A stretch of DNA of 64,000 nucleotides from Pseudomonadota bacterium (GCA_016201105.1 JACQDN010000049.1:1-64000), one strand, 5' to 3'. Shown: positions 33,862 through 43,872, numbered from the stretch's first letter. Numbers and translations: made by a program. The notes: generated by a model from the letters alone, not told the origin.

Positions 33862-34511
33862 GCGCTGAGCCTCTCGGTGAAATTCACCAGGATGGCCGCC
33901 GTCGCGCCCCAGATGTAATGGCCGTCATGGGTGAAGGCATAGAACTCGCGCCTCTTGCCTTGCCATTCGCGGCTGTGGCGTTCGCGGTTTTTGGAATCGA
34001 GGAGGAATTCGAGCGGCACTTCGAACACGTCGGCCACTTCGTTGGCATCGGGCACAAGCGCGAAGCCTTCAGCGAGCAGCCCCACGACCGGCAGAATTGC
34101 GTAGCCGGTGCCGGTTTCGTAGGGATCGAGAAAGCCGGCGATGGAAACGAAGGCCGGTTCGATGCCTGTCTCTTCCTGGGTTTCGCGCAAAGCGGTTTCC
34201 ACCAGCGTCAGATCGCCCGAATGCGCGCGCCCGCCGGGGAAGCTCACCTGCCCCGCGTGACGCGGCAGGTGCTCCGTGCGCTGCGTGAAAAGAATGGTCG
34301 GCGTCTCGCGCATCACGATCGCAAGCAGCACCGCGGCAGGCGCAAGTTCGCGGCGCTCCTGCGGGCGCGTGTGAGGATTGAGATCGTAATCGCTGCGCGA
34401 AGGAACAAGCGGGATTTCCGGCTGTTCGGGAATAAGCCGCGGGCGCAGAAATCCCATGCCGCCTTCGGCGACGCGTTTTACGATTCCCGGTGGATCCTTG
34501 GTTTCGCTCAT
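33858..34511 (-). CDS. Nudix hydrolase, CoA pyrophosphatase type
   Basis: 217 residues. The Nudix box is GRAHSGDLTLVETALRETQE followed by ETGI, and LPRHAGQVSFPGG upstream is the CoA-diphosphatase (NudL/YeaB) signature. It probably cleaves CoA or its oxidised forms to phosphopantetheine and 3',5'-ADP. The start MSETKDPPG overlaps the DUF1285 stop by four bases. Confidence 0.92.
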   Translation of the reverse strand: MSETKDPPGIVKRVAEGGMGFLRPRLIPEQPEIPLVPSRSDYDLNPHTRPQERRELAPAAVLLAIVMRETPTILFTQRTEHLPRHAGQVSFPGGRAHSGDLTLVETALRETQEETGIEPAFVSIAGFLDPYETGTGYAILPVVGLLAEGFALVPDANEVADVFEVPLEFLLDSKNRERHSREWQGKRREFYAFTHDGHYIWGATAAILVNFTERLSA

Positions 34512-35077
34512 GGGGTGCGACCTAGCGGAAAGAAAATGCCACCGCTCCACACGCCCAACTTTCCCTTGAAACCGCTCTCGCCCGGCACCGCCAAATCGGC
34601 GAGCTGATAGAAGACGCTTCTGGCGATACGCGCTTCGAGACCTTTGCGCACATGCACGTAGGGCGCGGGCTCTTCCGTCTCGGAATTGGTTTCGACGCGA
34701 ATAGGATTCGCCGCGCCCGCGATCGTTTCGTCGCCCACATTGGTGGTGAAGATCAAATTCTGGTTCTTGTCCTCGCCTTCGTTTCGCATCAGCACGGCGA
34801 TGAACGGCGCGTCCTCGACCTTGATGCGCATCTTCTCGGCCGGCGTGACGAGGTGAAAGCCGTCGTGATCCTTGCGCAGGATGGTGGAGAACAGCCGCAC
34901 CAGCTCTTTGCGGCCGATCGGCGTGCCCTGATGGAACCACGCGCCGTCTCGCGCGATTCGGATGTCGATATCGCCGCAATGCGCCGGATTCCACTTCTCG
35001 ACCGGGGGCAGCTTGCGCCCGGCCGCCGCTTCACGCTGCAGGCTTGCAAGGCCGATGGGAAACCCGTTCTCCGACAT
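34508..35077 (-). CDS. DUF1285-domain protein
   Basis: 189 residues; recognisable by PPVEKWNPAHCGDIDIRIARDG and WFHQGTPIGRKELVRLFSTIL. It is a two-subdomain protein of unknown function and heads the conserved alphaproteobacterial DUF1285-Nudix-DUF6111-cca operon. It is divergent from the MoxR gene. Confidence 0.88.
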   Translation of the reverse strand: MSENGFPIGLASLQREAAAGRKLPPVEKWNPAHCGDIDIRIARDGAWFHQGTPIGRKELVRLFSTILRKDHDGFHLVTPAEKMRIKVEDAPFIAVLMRNEGEDKNQNLIFTTNVGDETIAGAANPIRVETNSETEEPAPYVHVRKGLEARIARSVFYQLADLAVPGESGFKGKLGVWSGGIFFPLGRTP

Positions 35078-35086
35078 GGCTCATAT

Positions 35087-35122
35087 GATCCGATTGGCGA
35101 TCCGGTTAGAGGCGATCCGATT
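35087..35122. promoter_or_regulatory. Three direct GATCCGRTT repeats in the DUF1285/moxR divergent region
   Basis: GATCCGATT at 35087, GATCCGGTT at 35099 and GATCCGATT at 35114, spaced 12 and 15 bases, just upstream of the DUF1285 start. They could be a regulator-binding array. The repeats are seen directly; the function is inferred. Confidence 0.3.
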
Positions 35123-35182
35123 GCAGGGCGTTAATCTCACGGCGATGTGCGGATTTGGCCTGCCGCAAACAAGGTTTCCACG

Positions 35183-35213
35183 TTGCGCTTCTGCGGTCGA
35201 GGTGCGGTATAAG
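35183..35213 (+). promoter_or_regulatory. Weak candidate promoter of the MoxR operon
   Basis: TTGCGC and TATAAG, 19 bases apart, end about 75 bases before the MoxR start codon. The spacing is longer than ideal, so this is a weak prediction. Confidence 0.25.
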
Positions 35214-35288
35214 GCTCATCCGGAAGCGCGGATTCCACGATAGGCGCGCCCTCCACATGCGGCAACCTCCGCGAACGGATGGATAGTC

Positions 35289-36311
35289 ATGACAGAGACC
35301 CAGACCCTGGCTGGTACGTCGGCCCATACCGCCGACAGTTCAGCCGTCGCGCGCGCCGAACAGGTGGCCGCCGCGTTCGCCAAGGTGCGCGAAGGGATCG
35401 GCAAAGTGATCTTCGGCCAGCGCGAAGTTGTCGATCAGGCGCTGATCACGCTGCTGGCGGGCGGTCACGGCCTTCTCATCGGCGTGCCGGGTCTGGCCAA
35501 AACCCGTCTGGTCGAAACGCTGGGCATTGCGCTCGGTCTCGATTGGAAGCGCATCCAATTTACCCCCGACCTCATGCCCGCCGACATCATCGGTTCGGAA
35601 GTGCTGGAAGAGGCCGACGGTGGTCGCCGCTCCTTTCGCTTTCTCAAAGGCCCCGTCTTCACCCAGCTTTTGATGGCCGATGAAATCAATCGCGCCAGTC
35701 CGCGCACGCAATCCGCACTGCTGCAAGCGATGCAGGAAAAACATGTGACGGTGGCAGGTCAGCGCTACGATCTGCCCAAGCCGTTCCATGTGCTCGCCAC
35801 CCAGAACCCGCTGGAGCAAGAAGGCACCTATCCGCTTCCCGAAGCCCAGCTCGACCGTTTTCTCCTGCAGATCGACATCGGCTATCCCGATCTTGAATCC
35901 GAAAAGCGCATGCTTGCCGCCACGACTTTCGGCGAAGAAAATCCCGTGCAAGCGGTGTTCACGCCGCAAGCGCTGGTGGACGCACAAAGCATCGTACGCC
36001 GTCTTCCAGTCGGCGAAAAAGTCGTGGAAGCGATTCTGCGTGTGGTGCGCGCAGCACGTCCAGACGACGGCGGCGATCCGGCGTTGCGCGACTACATTTC
36101 GTGGGGACCGGGTCCGCGCGCGAGTCAGGCCTTCATGCTCGCCGTACGCGCGCGCGCGCTGATCGACGGACGTTTCGCGCCCAGCGTCGACGATGTCGTC
36201 GCCCTGGCACAGCCGATCCTGCGTCATCGCATGGCGCTGAACTTCTCGGCCCGTGCCGAAGGCACCACCATCGGCGATGTTGTCGACCGGCTTTGCCGGA
36301 GCATTCTTTGA
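35289..36311 (+). CDS. MoxR-family AAA+ ATPase
   Basis: 340 residues. Walker A is GVPGLAKT at 65-72 and Walker B LLMADEI at 127-133, followed by NRASPRTQSALLQAMQE, all typical of MoxR. These ATPases act as chaperones for vWA-domain or DUF58 partners, often in envelope stress or metal insertion into enzymes. It heads a four-gene operon with DUF58, DUF4159 and a large membrane protein, as in Bat-like aerotolerance loci. Confidence 0.94.
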   Translation: MTETQTLAGTSAHTADSSAVARAEQVAAAFAKVREGIGKVIFGQREVVDQALITLLAGGHGLLIGVPGLAKTRLVETLGIALGLDWKRIQFTPDLMPADIIGSEVLEEADGGRRSFRFLKGPVFTQLLMADEINRASPRTQSALLQAMQEKHVTVAGQRYDLPKPFHVLATQNPLEQEGTYPLPEAQLDRFLLQIDIGYPDLESEKRMLAATTFGEENPVQAVFTPQALVDAQSIVRRLPVGEKVVEAILRVVRAARPDDGGDPALRDYISWGPGPRASQAFMLAVRARALIDGRFAPSVDDVVALAQPILRHRMALNFSARAEGTTIGDVVDRLCRSIL

Positions 36312-37225
36312 CGGAAAGCTTTCAAGCACGCGATCCGCGGCGCGAGGCCAAATGGTCGCCGCTGCGCGAACAGGCGGAGCGGCTTTCCGCCTCGCTTCCT
36401 CCATTGCTCGTTGCAGCCGAGCGCCTTGCGTCCGCCGTCAGTCTTGGCGTGCATGGAAGGCGCAAATCCGGCATGGGCGAGAGCTTTTGGCAATTCCGCC
36501 GCTATCAAAGCGAAGACCCGACGACCGCGATCGACTGGCGTCAATCGGCAAAGTCGCAGAATCTCTACGTGCGCGAGCGTGAATGGGAAGCGGCCGAGGC
36601 GGTGTGGTTCTGGCGCGACAGCTCGCCGGGCATGCGCTTCAAATCCGAATACAGCGAAGTATCGAAGATCGACCGCGCCACGGTGCTGGCGCTGGCCACG
36701 GCATCGCTCCTGGTGCGCGGCGGCGAGCGCATTGCTTTGCTCGGCGACGGTCACGCACCTTCCACGGGCCGCGTGCCGCTGTGGCGCATCGCGCATGAAC
36801 TGACCGATCTTGCGCCCGGCGACACCGCCCTTCCGCCCGACGCCCCGATCACCAAGAATTCGCAGTTCATCTGGTTGAGCGATTTTCTCAGCCCGCTCGG
36901 CGACATCGAAGCAACGATGCGCCGCCTCGCGAGGTCCGGTCTCACCGGACATCTCGTTCATGTCGTGGATCCCGTCGAAGAGGATTTTCCCTTCAAGGGC
37001 CGCACCCGCTTCGAAGCGGCGAACGCGCGCTTGAGCGAAATCCTCGGCCGCGCCGAAACCGTGCAAGGCGCCTATCGCACGCGCTTCAGAGCGCATAGCG
37101 AAGCGGTGGCGGCTCTCGCCAAACGGCTGGGCTGGACCTATCTCATGCACCGCACGGACAAAGGCGCGCAAACCGCGCTCGTCGCCCTCTACATGGGTGT
37201 CGGCGGCGATAAAGCGGCGATCTGA
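36308..37225 (+). CDS. DUF58-domain protein
   Basis: 305 residues from a TTG that overlaps the MoxR stop (TTGA). The DUF58 core is recognised by GRRKSGMGESFWQFRRYQSE and TAIDWRQSAKSQNLYVRERE. The domain is related to vWA folds and is the usual MoxR partner. It is cytoplasmic by eye. The start was chosen because the longer frame is only antisense-like sequence within moxR. Confidence 0.88.
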   Translation: MTESFQARDPRREAKWSPLREQAERLSASLPPLLVAAERLASAVSLGVHGRRKSGMGESFWQFRRYQSEDPTTAIDWRQSAKSQNLYVREREWEAAEAVWFWRDSSPGMRFKSEYSEVSKIDRATVLALATASLLVRGGERIALLGDGHAPSTGRVPLWRIAHELTDLAPGDTALPPDAPITKNSQFIWLSDFLSPLGDIEATMRRLARSGLTGHLVHVVDPVEEDFPFKGRTRFEAANARLSEILGRAETVQGAYRTRFRAHSEAVAALAKRLGWTYLMHRTDKGAQTALVALYMGVGGDKAAI

Positions 37226-37232
37226 TCGCACC

Positions 37233-39980
37233 ATGAGCTTGTTTTCCGGACTCAGCTTCGCGACGCCCTGGATTCTCGCAGCGCTCGTCGTGCTGCCGGC
37301 GATCTGGTGGCTGCTGCGGGTAACCCCGCCTGCTCCGCGGCGGGTGGTGTTTCCGCCGCTGCGCTTACTGCTGGGATTGACGGCGCAAGAGGAAACGCCG
37401 GCCCGCACGCCATGGTGGCTGCTGCTCCTGCGCATGCTGGCTGCCGCTCTCATCATCGTCGCGCTGTCAGAGCCCACGCTCGGCGAACGGCCGAAGGCGG
37501 CAAGCAGCGGCCCGCTCATTCTCTTCGTCGACAATGGCTGGCCGGCGGCGCACGCGTGGAAGGATCGCGAAGCGGCACTCAACGATGCGCTCAGCGGCGC
37601 CGCACAAGCCTCGCGACCGGTCGCGGTCATCGCCACAGCCAGTGCCTTGGAACCAAACGTGAGTCTGCTCGACGCGGGCAAGGCGGCGCGCGCATTGCGC
37701 GATCTCGAGCCAAAATCCTGGCTGCCCGATCGCGCGCGGGCATTGAACTCTCTGGCCAAAGCGAAATTCGCCGACACGCCGGAAATCGTCTGGCTCAGCG
37801 ACGGCCTCGATTACGGCGACGCAAACCGGACGGCGACCGCGCTCGCAAAACTTGGGCATTTGAAAATCCTGGCCGACGCGCCCGGCAAAGATCCGTTGGG
37901 ATTGAAGCCTGAAGGCAACGAAACCGACGGCTTCAAGATCACCGTCATCCGCAGCGGCAATGAAGGAGAGCGGCACGGGCGGGTGATCGCTTTGGGAGCG
38001 CACGGCGAAGATCTTGCCGGCACTTCGTTCCGGTTCGCGCCGGGCAAGAACGAAACCACCGCCAAACTCGGCCTGCCGCTGGAAGTGCGCAACGAAACGC
38101 GCCGCATCGCGATCGCCAGCGAAGACTCGGCGGGCGCATTGCGCCTTCTGGGGGCGGGCTCGCAACGCCGCGCCGTCGGCCTCGTCTCTGCAAGCAATGC
38201 CGAGAACGAGCAACCGCTTCTATCCGACGTTTACTATCTCGAACGCGCCCTCGCGCCTTATGCCGAGCTGCGCAAGGGCACGATCGAGAGCGTGCTGTCG
38301 CAGAATGTTTCGGTGTTGCTGCTCGCCGATATCGGCAAGATCGCGGGCGCGGACTACGACCGCGTCGCGCGTTTTGTCAGCGACGGCGGATTGCTGATCC
38401 GTTTCGCCGGCGGGCGCATGACCGCCAATGTCGACGATCTGGTTCCGGTAAAACTGCGTCTAGGCGGACGCTATCTCGGCAGCGCATTGTCCTGGGCCGA
38501 ACCGCAACATGTCGCCGCGTTTCCCGATGCCAGTCCCTTCAATGGCCTCGCCGTGCCGCGCGAAGTCACCGTGACGACGCAGGTGCTCGCCGAACCTTCC
38601 GTGGAATTGGCCGAACACAGTTGGGCCCGGCTCGCCGACGGCACACCGCTGGTCACCGCATCGCGCAAGGGCAAAGGCTGGATCGTTCTTTTTCACGTTA
38701 CGGCAGGGCCGGCTTGGTCGTCGCTGCCGCTCTCCGGACTCTATGTGGAGATGATGCGCCGCCTGCTCGATCTGGCGGGCGGCGCCCATCCCAACGATCT
38801 GGCGACCGATGCAGCGACGGCCTTCCCGCCGCTTTCCACGCTCGACGGTTTCGGCCGCGCCCAAAAACCGCCGGCCGAAGTGCTTGCCATTCGCGGCTCT
38901 GAACTTGCCAAGCTCAAGCCGTCGCCGAAACATCCGGCCGGTCTCTATGGCGCGGAAGGAAGCGAAATCGCGCTCAACGCCGTAGACGACGGCACGGTGC
39001 TTCTGCCGTTCGGTTCGCTGAGCGTGCCCGTCGAAGGCTATTCCGGATCGCAGGCCGTCGCGCTGCAACCCCTGCTGCTCACGCTTGCTCTGCTCATCCT
39101 GCTTCTCGACGCCGTATTGTCCTTGTGGTTGCGGGGATTGATCGCGATGCCGCGCCGCGCAGTGCGCGCGGGAGTGGCGGCATTTTTCGCGTTCGTATTC
39201 TTTGTACCTTCCCCCCACGTCCGCGCCGAAGAAAATTTCGACATGAGCGCCGCGAACGATACGCGGCTCGCCTATGTCGTGACCGGACTTCCCGACGTCG
39301 ACAGCATCAGCAAAGCCGGCCTCACCGGCCTCGGCCTCGTGCTCAAGACGCGCACATCCTACGAGCCGGAAGCGCCGGTGGGCGTCAATCTCGCCAAAGA
39401 CAATCTCGCCTTCTTCCCGCTGATCTATTGGCCGATGGATCCGCGCGAAAAAGACCTGGCGCCGGAGACCATCAGCAAGCTGTCCGAATACATGCGCAAC
39501 GGCGGAACGATCCTGTTCGACACGCGCGATCTTTCGCTCGGCCCCCTGCGCGGTCCGAACTCGCCGGGCGAACAGACGCTGCGCCGGCTTCTTTCAAGAC
39601 TCGATATCCCGCCGCTGCAGCCGGTGCCGCCCGATCACGTGCTGACCAAGGCCTTCTATCTGCTGCAGAGTTTCCCTGGACGCTGGGACGGCGGCAAAGT
39701 CTGGGTTGAAGCGCTGCCGCCGCGCGATCCTGATGCCGGCCCCGAACCGGCGCGCGGCGGTGACGGCGTTTCACCCGTCATCATCGGCGGCAACGATTGG
39801 GCCGCGGCCTGGGCGGTGGATTCCACGGGCCAACCGATCATGGCGGCGGTGCCGGGCGGCGCCGAGCAGCGCGAGATGGCGTTCCGCTTCGGCGTCAACG
39901 TCGTGATGTACGCGCTCACCGGCAACTACAAGACCGACCAGGTGCACGTGCCCGCGCTGCTGGAGCGCTCGGGCAAATGA
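37233..39980 (+). CDS. BatA-like/DUF4159 membrane protein
   Basis: 915 residues. The N-terminal BatA-type module has two membrane helices (FATPWILAALVVLPAIWWLL and a second near residue 70). A large vWA-like and glutamine-amidotransferase-like region follows, then helices near 620 and 650, and a C-terminal periplasmic DUF4159 domain (RLAYVVTGLPDVDSISKAG, NLAFFPLIYWPMD, YMRNGGTILFDTRD). Third gene of the MoxR operon; it probably assembles with the next gene product in the inner membrane. Confidence 0.85.
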   Translation: MSLFSGLSFATPWILAALVVLPAIWWLLRVTPPAPRRVVFPPLRLLLGLTAQEETPARTPWWLLLLRMLAAALIIVALSEPTLGERPKAASSGPLILFVDNGWPAAHAWKDREAALNDALSGAAQASRPVAVIATASALEPNVSLLDAGKAARALRDLEPKSWLPDRARALNSLAKAKFADTPEIVWLSDGLDYGDANRTATALAKLGHLKILADAPGKDPLGLKPEGNETDGFKITVIRSGNEGERHGRVIALGAHGEDLAGTSFRFAPGKNETTAKLGLPLEVRNETRRIAIASEDSAGALRLLGAGSQRRAVGLVSASNAENEQPLLSDVYYLERALAPYAELRKGTIESVLSQNVSVLLLADIGKIAGADYDRVARFVSDGGLLIRFAGGRMTANVDDLVPVKLRLGGRYLGSALSWAEPQHVAAFPDASPFNGLAVPREVTVTTQVLAEPSVELAEHSWARLADGTPLVTASRKGKGWIVLFHVTAGPAWSSLPLSGLYVEMMRRLLDLAGGAHPNDLATDAATAFPPLSTLDGFGRAQKPPAEVLAIRGSELAKLKPSPKHPAGLYGAEGSEIALNAVDDGTVLLPFGSLSVPVEGYSGSQAVALQPLLLTLALLILLLDAVLSLWLRGLIAMPRRAVRAGVAAFFAFVFFVPSPHVRAEENFDMSAANDTRLAYVVTGLPDVDSISKAGLTGLGLVLKTRTSYEPEAPVGVNLAKDNLAFFPLIYWPMDPREKDLAPETISKLSEYMRNGGTILFDTRDLSLGPLRGPNSPGEQTLRRLLSRLDIPPLQPVPPDHVLTKAFYLLQSFPGRWDGGKVWVEALPPRDPDAGPEPARGGDGVSPVIIGGNDWAAAWAVDSTGQPIMAAVPGGAEQREMAFRFGVNVVMYALTGNYKTDQVHVPALLERSGK

Positions 39981-42037
39981 GCTACAGCATCGACATTGCG
40001 CCGCATGTACCGCTGGCGGTGTTGTGGATTCTGCTCGCGGCTTCGATGGCGCTGACGATCTGGCTTTCCATCATTCGCGCGCGCGGCGCCTGGGCGCGCG
40101 GCCTAGCGTTGATTGTGGTGCTGGCAGCCCTCGCCAATCCGCTGATGGTGCGCGAAACGCGCGAGCCGCTGAGCGATGTTGTTGCGCTCATCGTCGATCA
40201 TTCCCAAAGCATGACCATCCGCGACCGCCTCGCCCTGGCCGACAAGGCAGCAGCCGAACTCAAGAAGAAGCTGCGAGCGGACAAATCTCTTGAAATCCGG
40301 GAGGCTGATGTTGTCACCCGCAGCGGCGATGACGCCGGCACGCAGGTCTTCGCCGCTCTCGGCGGCGCGCTGGCGGACGTGCCGCCCGACAGGATCGCCG
40401 GCGCCGTCGTTGTCACCGACGGCGAAGTCCACGACGCTCCGCAGAACGGCAAGCCTGCACTGCATTCGCCGCTGCAGGCGATCATCGTCGGCCAGCGCAA
40501 TGAGCGCGACCGCAAGCTCACGGTTCTCAGTGCCTCGCGTTTCTCCATTGTCGGGCAAGACGCGGACATCGCGCTGCAAGTCGACGACTATGGCAGCAAC
40601 GAACAAACCGCGGCCGACGTGACCGTGCGCGTCGACGGCGTCGACACCGGCACGCGCGTGGTGGAAGTGGGCAAGCCTGCAAGGATTAAAGTGCCGATAG
40701 CGCATGGCGGCGAGAATGTCATCGAACTGGAAGCCAAGCCCGGTCCGGCCGAGCTCACGCTGCAGAACAACCGCGCCGTCGTCGCCGTCTCCGGCGTGCG
40801 CGACCGTTTGAGGGTGCTGCTGGTGTCAGGCGAGCCGCACGCCGGCGAGCGCGTCTGGCGCACGCTTTTGAAGGCCGACCCGTCCGTCGATCTCGTGCAC
40901 TTCACCATTCTGCGCCCGCCGGACAAACAGGATTCCACACCCATCGAAGAATTGTCGCTCATCGCCTTTCCGACGCGCGAACTCTTCGCCGAGAAACTCA
41001 ACTCGTTCGATCTCATCGTGTTCGACCGTTATCGCGAACGCGGGATTCTTCCGCTCATTTATTTCGTGAATATTGCGCGCTATGTGGAAGGAGGCGGCGC
41101 GCTGCTGGTTTCGTCGGGTCCGGAATATGCGAGCCCCATGAGCATCTACCGCACGCCGCTTTCCGCCGTCCTGCCCGCACAACCGACGGGCGATGTCATC
41201 GCACAGGGATTCAAGCCCACGGTGACAGACGCCGGCCTCGCCCATCCGGTGACGCGCGGACTTGCGGGCGGCAACAGTGAAGGCAAGCCGCCCAGCTGGG
41301 GGCGCTGGTTCCGCCTGATCGGCGCCAACAAAGTCTCCGGCGAAACGGTGATGTCTGGCCCGAGCGACAAGCCGCTTCTCGTGCTCGACCGTGTGAAGGA
41401 CGGCCGCGTCGCCGAATTGCTTTCGGACCAGGCGTGGCTGTGGGCGCGCGGTTACGAAGGTGGCGGCCCGCAGGCCGAATTGCTGCGCCGCCTCGCGCAT
41501 TGGCTGATGAAAGAGCCGGAGCTGGAAGAAGAGCGTCTCTCCGCCACCATCGCCGGCGGTGAAATCGCCATCGAACGGCGCACGATGGCGCCGAGCGCGC
41601 AGCCGATCACTGTCACCTTCCCGTCCGGCAAAGAGAAAGTCGTTCCGCTGACCAAGACCGAGCCCGGCCTGTGGCGCGGCACGGCGCAAGCCGATGAGCT
41701 GGGGCTCTACCGCATGACCGACGGTACGCTGAATGCCGTCGCCGCCGCCGGTCCGCTCAATCCCAAAGAAGTCGCCGACATGCGCGCCACCGATTCCATC
41801 CTCGCGGAACCCACACGCCTCACCGGCGGATCAGTACATTGGCTGGTGGACGGCTTGCCGGACATCCGCCGCGTCGATCGCGGTAGCGGCACTTTCGGCA
41901 GCGATTGGATCGGGCTTGCGCGCAACGGCGCCTATCGCGTGACCGCGGTGGAACAGGAAGCGCTGCTGCCGCCTTGGCTGGCGCTGGTGCTGCTGCTGGG
42001 AATGCTTCTGCTCGCCTGGCGGGTGGAAGGACGCTGA
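39977..42037 (+). CDS. Large membrane protein of the MoxR operon, vWA/glutamine-amidotransferase-like
   Basis: 686 residues. Two N-terminal helices (LAVLWILLAASMALTIWLSI and the following ALIVVLAALANPL) and one at the C terminus (PPWLALVLLLGMLLLAW) bracket a long extracytoplasmic part. The VVALIVDHSQSMTIRDR segment is like a vWA MIDAS start (DxSxS), and later sequence (LRVLLVSGEPHAGERVWRTL, GGALLVSSGPEY) resembles class I glutamine amidotransferase folds without a clear catalytic set. It overlaps the preceding stop by ATGA. Partner of MoxR; molecular role unknown. Confidence 0.82.
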   Translation: MSYSIDIAPHVPLAVLWILLAASMALTIWLSIIRARGAWARGLALIVVLAALANPLMVRETREPLSDVVALIVDHSQSMTIRDRLALADKAAAELKKKLRADKSLEIREADVVTRSGDDAGTQVFAALGGALADVPPDRIAGAVVVTDGEVHDAPQNGKPALHSPLQAIIVGQRNERDRKLTVLSASRFSIVGQDADIALQVDDYGSNEQTAADVTVRVDGVDTGTRVVEVGKPARIKVPIAHGGENVIELEAKPGPAELTLQNNRAVVAVSGVRDRLRVLLVSGEPHAGERVWRTLLKADPSVDLVHFTILRPPDKQDSTPIEELSLIAFPTRELFAEKLNSFDLIVFDRYRERGILPLIYFVNIARYVEGGGALLVSSGPEYASPMSIYRTPLSAVLPAQPTGDVIAQGFKPTVTDAGLAHPVTRGLAGGNSEGKPPSWGRWFRLIGANKVSGETVMSGPSDKPLLVLDRVKDGRVAELLSDQAWLWARGYEGGGPQAELLRRLAHWLMKEPELEEERLSATIAGGEIAIERRTMAPSAQPITVTFPSGKEKVVPLTKTEPGLWRGTAQADELGLYRMTDGTLNAVAAAGPLNPKEVADMRATDSILAEPTRLTGGSVHWLVDGLPDIRRVDRGSGTFGSDWIGLARNGAYRVTAVEQEALLPPWLALVLLLGMLLLAWRVEGR

Positions 42038-42085
42038 TCCGGCCGCTATCGTGCGGCGTATAGCTCGCGAAGGGGCAAGCGCGCG

Positions 42086-43012
42086 ATGAACAAGCCTGAA
42101 CGCATTCATACCTATACCGACATGATCTTCGACAGCGCGCGCTGGGATAATTTCCACCCGCGCAAGGGCGATGTCATCGTGGCGACGCCGGCCAAATGCG
42201 GCACGACCTGGACACAGATGTTGTGCGCGCTGCTGGTGCATCAGACGCCGAACCTGCCGCAGCCGCTCACGGTGTTGTCGCGATGGCTCGACCGGCACAG
42301 CGAGCCTGTCGAAGACGTCGTCGCGCATTTTAACAAGCAGCCCCACCGGCGCATCGTCAAAACTCACACTCCGCTCGACGGCCTGCCCTATTGGGACGAC
42401 GTGCACTACGTGTTTTGCGGCCGCGATCCGCGCGACGCGTTTCTCTCGGCGATGGACCACATGTCGAATGTGTCCGAACAATCGATGGCCCAAGCGCGCC
42501 GGCGGGGAAATCTTCCCGACGATTTTCAGCTTCCCACCGACCCCAACGCGATGTTTCCCCTTTGGCTGACGACGGGAACGCAGCCCTGGGTGAGCGACGG
42601 TTTTCCGGCCGGCTCGGTGCTTTATTTTACGAGCACCTATTGGAAATACCGCGACTTGCCGAACATTGTCTTTCTTCACTACGCCGATCTGATGGCGAAT
42701 CGCGAGACGGAAATGCGCCGGCTGTCGAAGGCTCTGGGCATTCCCATTCAAGAGGAACGCTGGCCGACCCTCATTGAAGCGGCAGGGTTCGCAGCCATGA
42801 AGGAGCACGCGAGCGACAACGCGCCGGGCGCCCATCTCGGCGAGTGGGCGAAAGACGGCGACTTCTTCCGCAAGGCGCGCAGCGCGGAATGGCGCGACGC
42901 GCTGAGCGCTGAGAATCAAGCCCTCTACGAGCGCATTTCCACAGAACGCCTCGAACCCAATCTCAAGAAGTGGCTCGAAGGCGGTCGCAAAGCGTTCGAT
43001 CCGGCGGGCTAA
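42086..43012 (+). CDS. Sulfotransferase-family protein
   Basis: 308 residues. The 5'-phosphosulfate loop of PAPS-dependent enzymes is VATPAKCGTTWTQMLCALL, and the 3'-phosphate motif is seen in YVFCGRDPRDAFLSAMDHM. The acceptor could be a lipid, a saccharide or a small alcohol; no neighbour identifies it. It ends convergent with the CPBP gene, the two stop codons overlapping by four bases. Confidence 0.88.
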   Translation: MNKPERIHTYTDMIFDSARWDNFHPRKGDVIVATPAKCGTTWTQMLCALLVHQTPNLPQPLTVLSRWLDRHSEPVEDVVAHFNKQPHRRIVKTHTPLDGLPYWDDVHYVFCGRDPRDAFLSAMDHMSNVSEQSMAQARRRGNLPDDFQLPTDPNAMFPLWLTTGTQPWVSDGFPAGSVLYFTSTYWKYRDLPNIVFLHYADLMANRETEMRRLSKALGIPIQEERWPTLIEAAGFAAMKEHASDNAPGAHLGEWAKDGDFFRKARSAEWRDALSAENQALYERISTERLEPNLKKWLEGGRKAFDPAG

Positions 43013-43872
43013 ACCGGGATCGGCGCCATGTTCACGTCCATCCGCTTGGACCAGAACCAGAGCGCCAGGATCGTAAGCGTGATACCCATGCCGATGCCGA
43101 ATTCGGTGGTGATGTAGACCGCTTTGCCGGTCGTCGCTGTCATGCCGTCGAAGATGTGCTGGATGAAGAGGTTGTGGCTCGCGTGCAATATCGCGCACGG
43201 CCACAGGCTCTTGGACTTTAACCGCAGCCAGCCGATGACAAAGCTCATCGCGATCACCATCAGCGTGAAGCAGCCAATCTCGTAAACTTGGGGCGTGCCG
43301 GCCTCATAGCCAGCGCCGATGATCGCGGGGTAGTGCCAGACGGCCCAGATCGCACCGCTTGCCAGACAACCAAGCGTGAATCCCAGGCGCGTGGTCAGAC
43401 GCGGTAGCAGGAAGCCGCGCCAGCCGATCTCTTCACCCAACGCGGAGGATACGCCGCGGATGACGCCAATGGTGGCCGAAAGCGGGATGGTCAAAAACCA
43501 CGTCGCCAAATTCGGTGAATCCGGCCAATTCCAGGCCTTGGCCTGCGCCTGCGCGAAACTGTCATAGGCAAACGCGCCATCGACGGCGAGCCAGGTGATG
43601 ATATAGACCGGCGTCGCATAGAGCAGCGGCAGCAGGTAACCGATCCACTCGTATTTTGCAGGCCGCCAGTTCCAACCCAGCGTCGCCACGTCGATGCGAA
43701 ACAGCGCGCAGGTGATGAACGCGGCGAGCGCCGGACACCACATCACCGCATAGACAGCGAACCCGCCCCCGATCTGCATGCCGCCGCGCGCAAGCAACAC
43801 AGCTTCGGGAATCGCGCTGAGTGCAAATGTGAGAACGAGAAAGACCAGAATCTGCCACGTGATGGATGACAT
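43009..43872 (-). CDS. CPBP-family intramembrane metalloprotease
   Basis: 287 residues, about eight membrane helices. The catalytic motif is EEIGWRGFLLPRL (EExxxR) and later conserved pieces are GAIWAVWHYPAI and CAILHASHNLF (HxxxN), the Abi/CPBP set. These are CAAX-prenyl-protease-like glutamic or metal endopeptidases often tied to self-immunity or membrane stress. The ATG at MSSITWQILVF gives a natural first helix; an earlier frame adds 17 odd residues. Confidence 0.9.
   Translation of the reverse strand: MSSITWQILVFLVLTFALSAIPEAVLLARGGMQIGGGFAVYAVMWCPALAAFITCALFRIDVATLGWNWRPAKYEWIGYLLPLLYATPVYIITWLAVDGAFAYDSFAQAQAKAWNWPDSPNLATWFLTIPLSATIGVIRGVSSALGEEIGWRGFLLPRLTTRLGFTLGCLASGAIWAVWHYPAIIGAGYEAGTPQVYEIGCFTLMVIAMSFVIGWLRLKSKSLWPCAILHASHNLFIQHIFDGMTATTGKAVYITTEFGIGMGITLTILALWFWSKRMDVNMAPIPV

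Noticed and set aside
36224-37777. 517-codon open frame opposite DUF58/DUF4159 genes
   Set aside because: Spans two real genes on the other strand and has no domain features.
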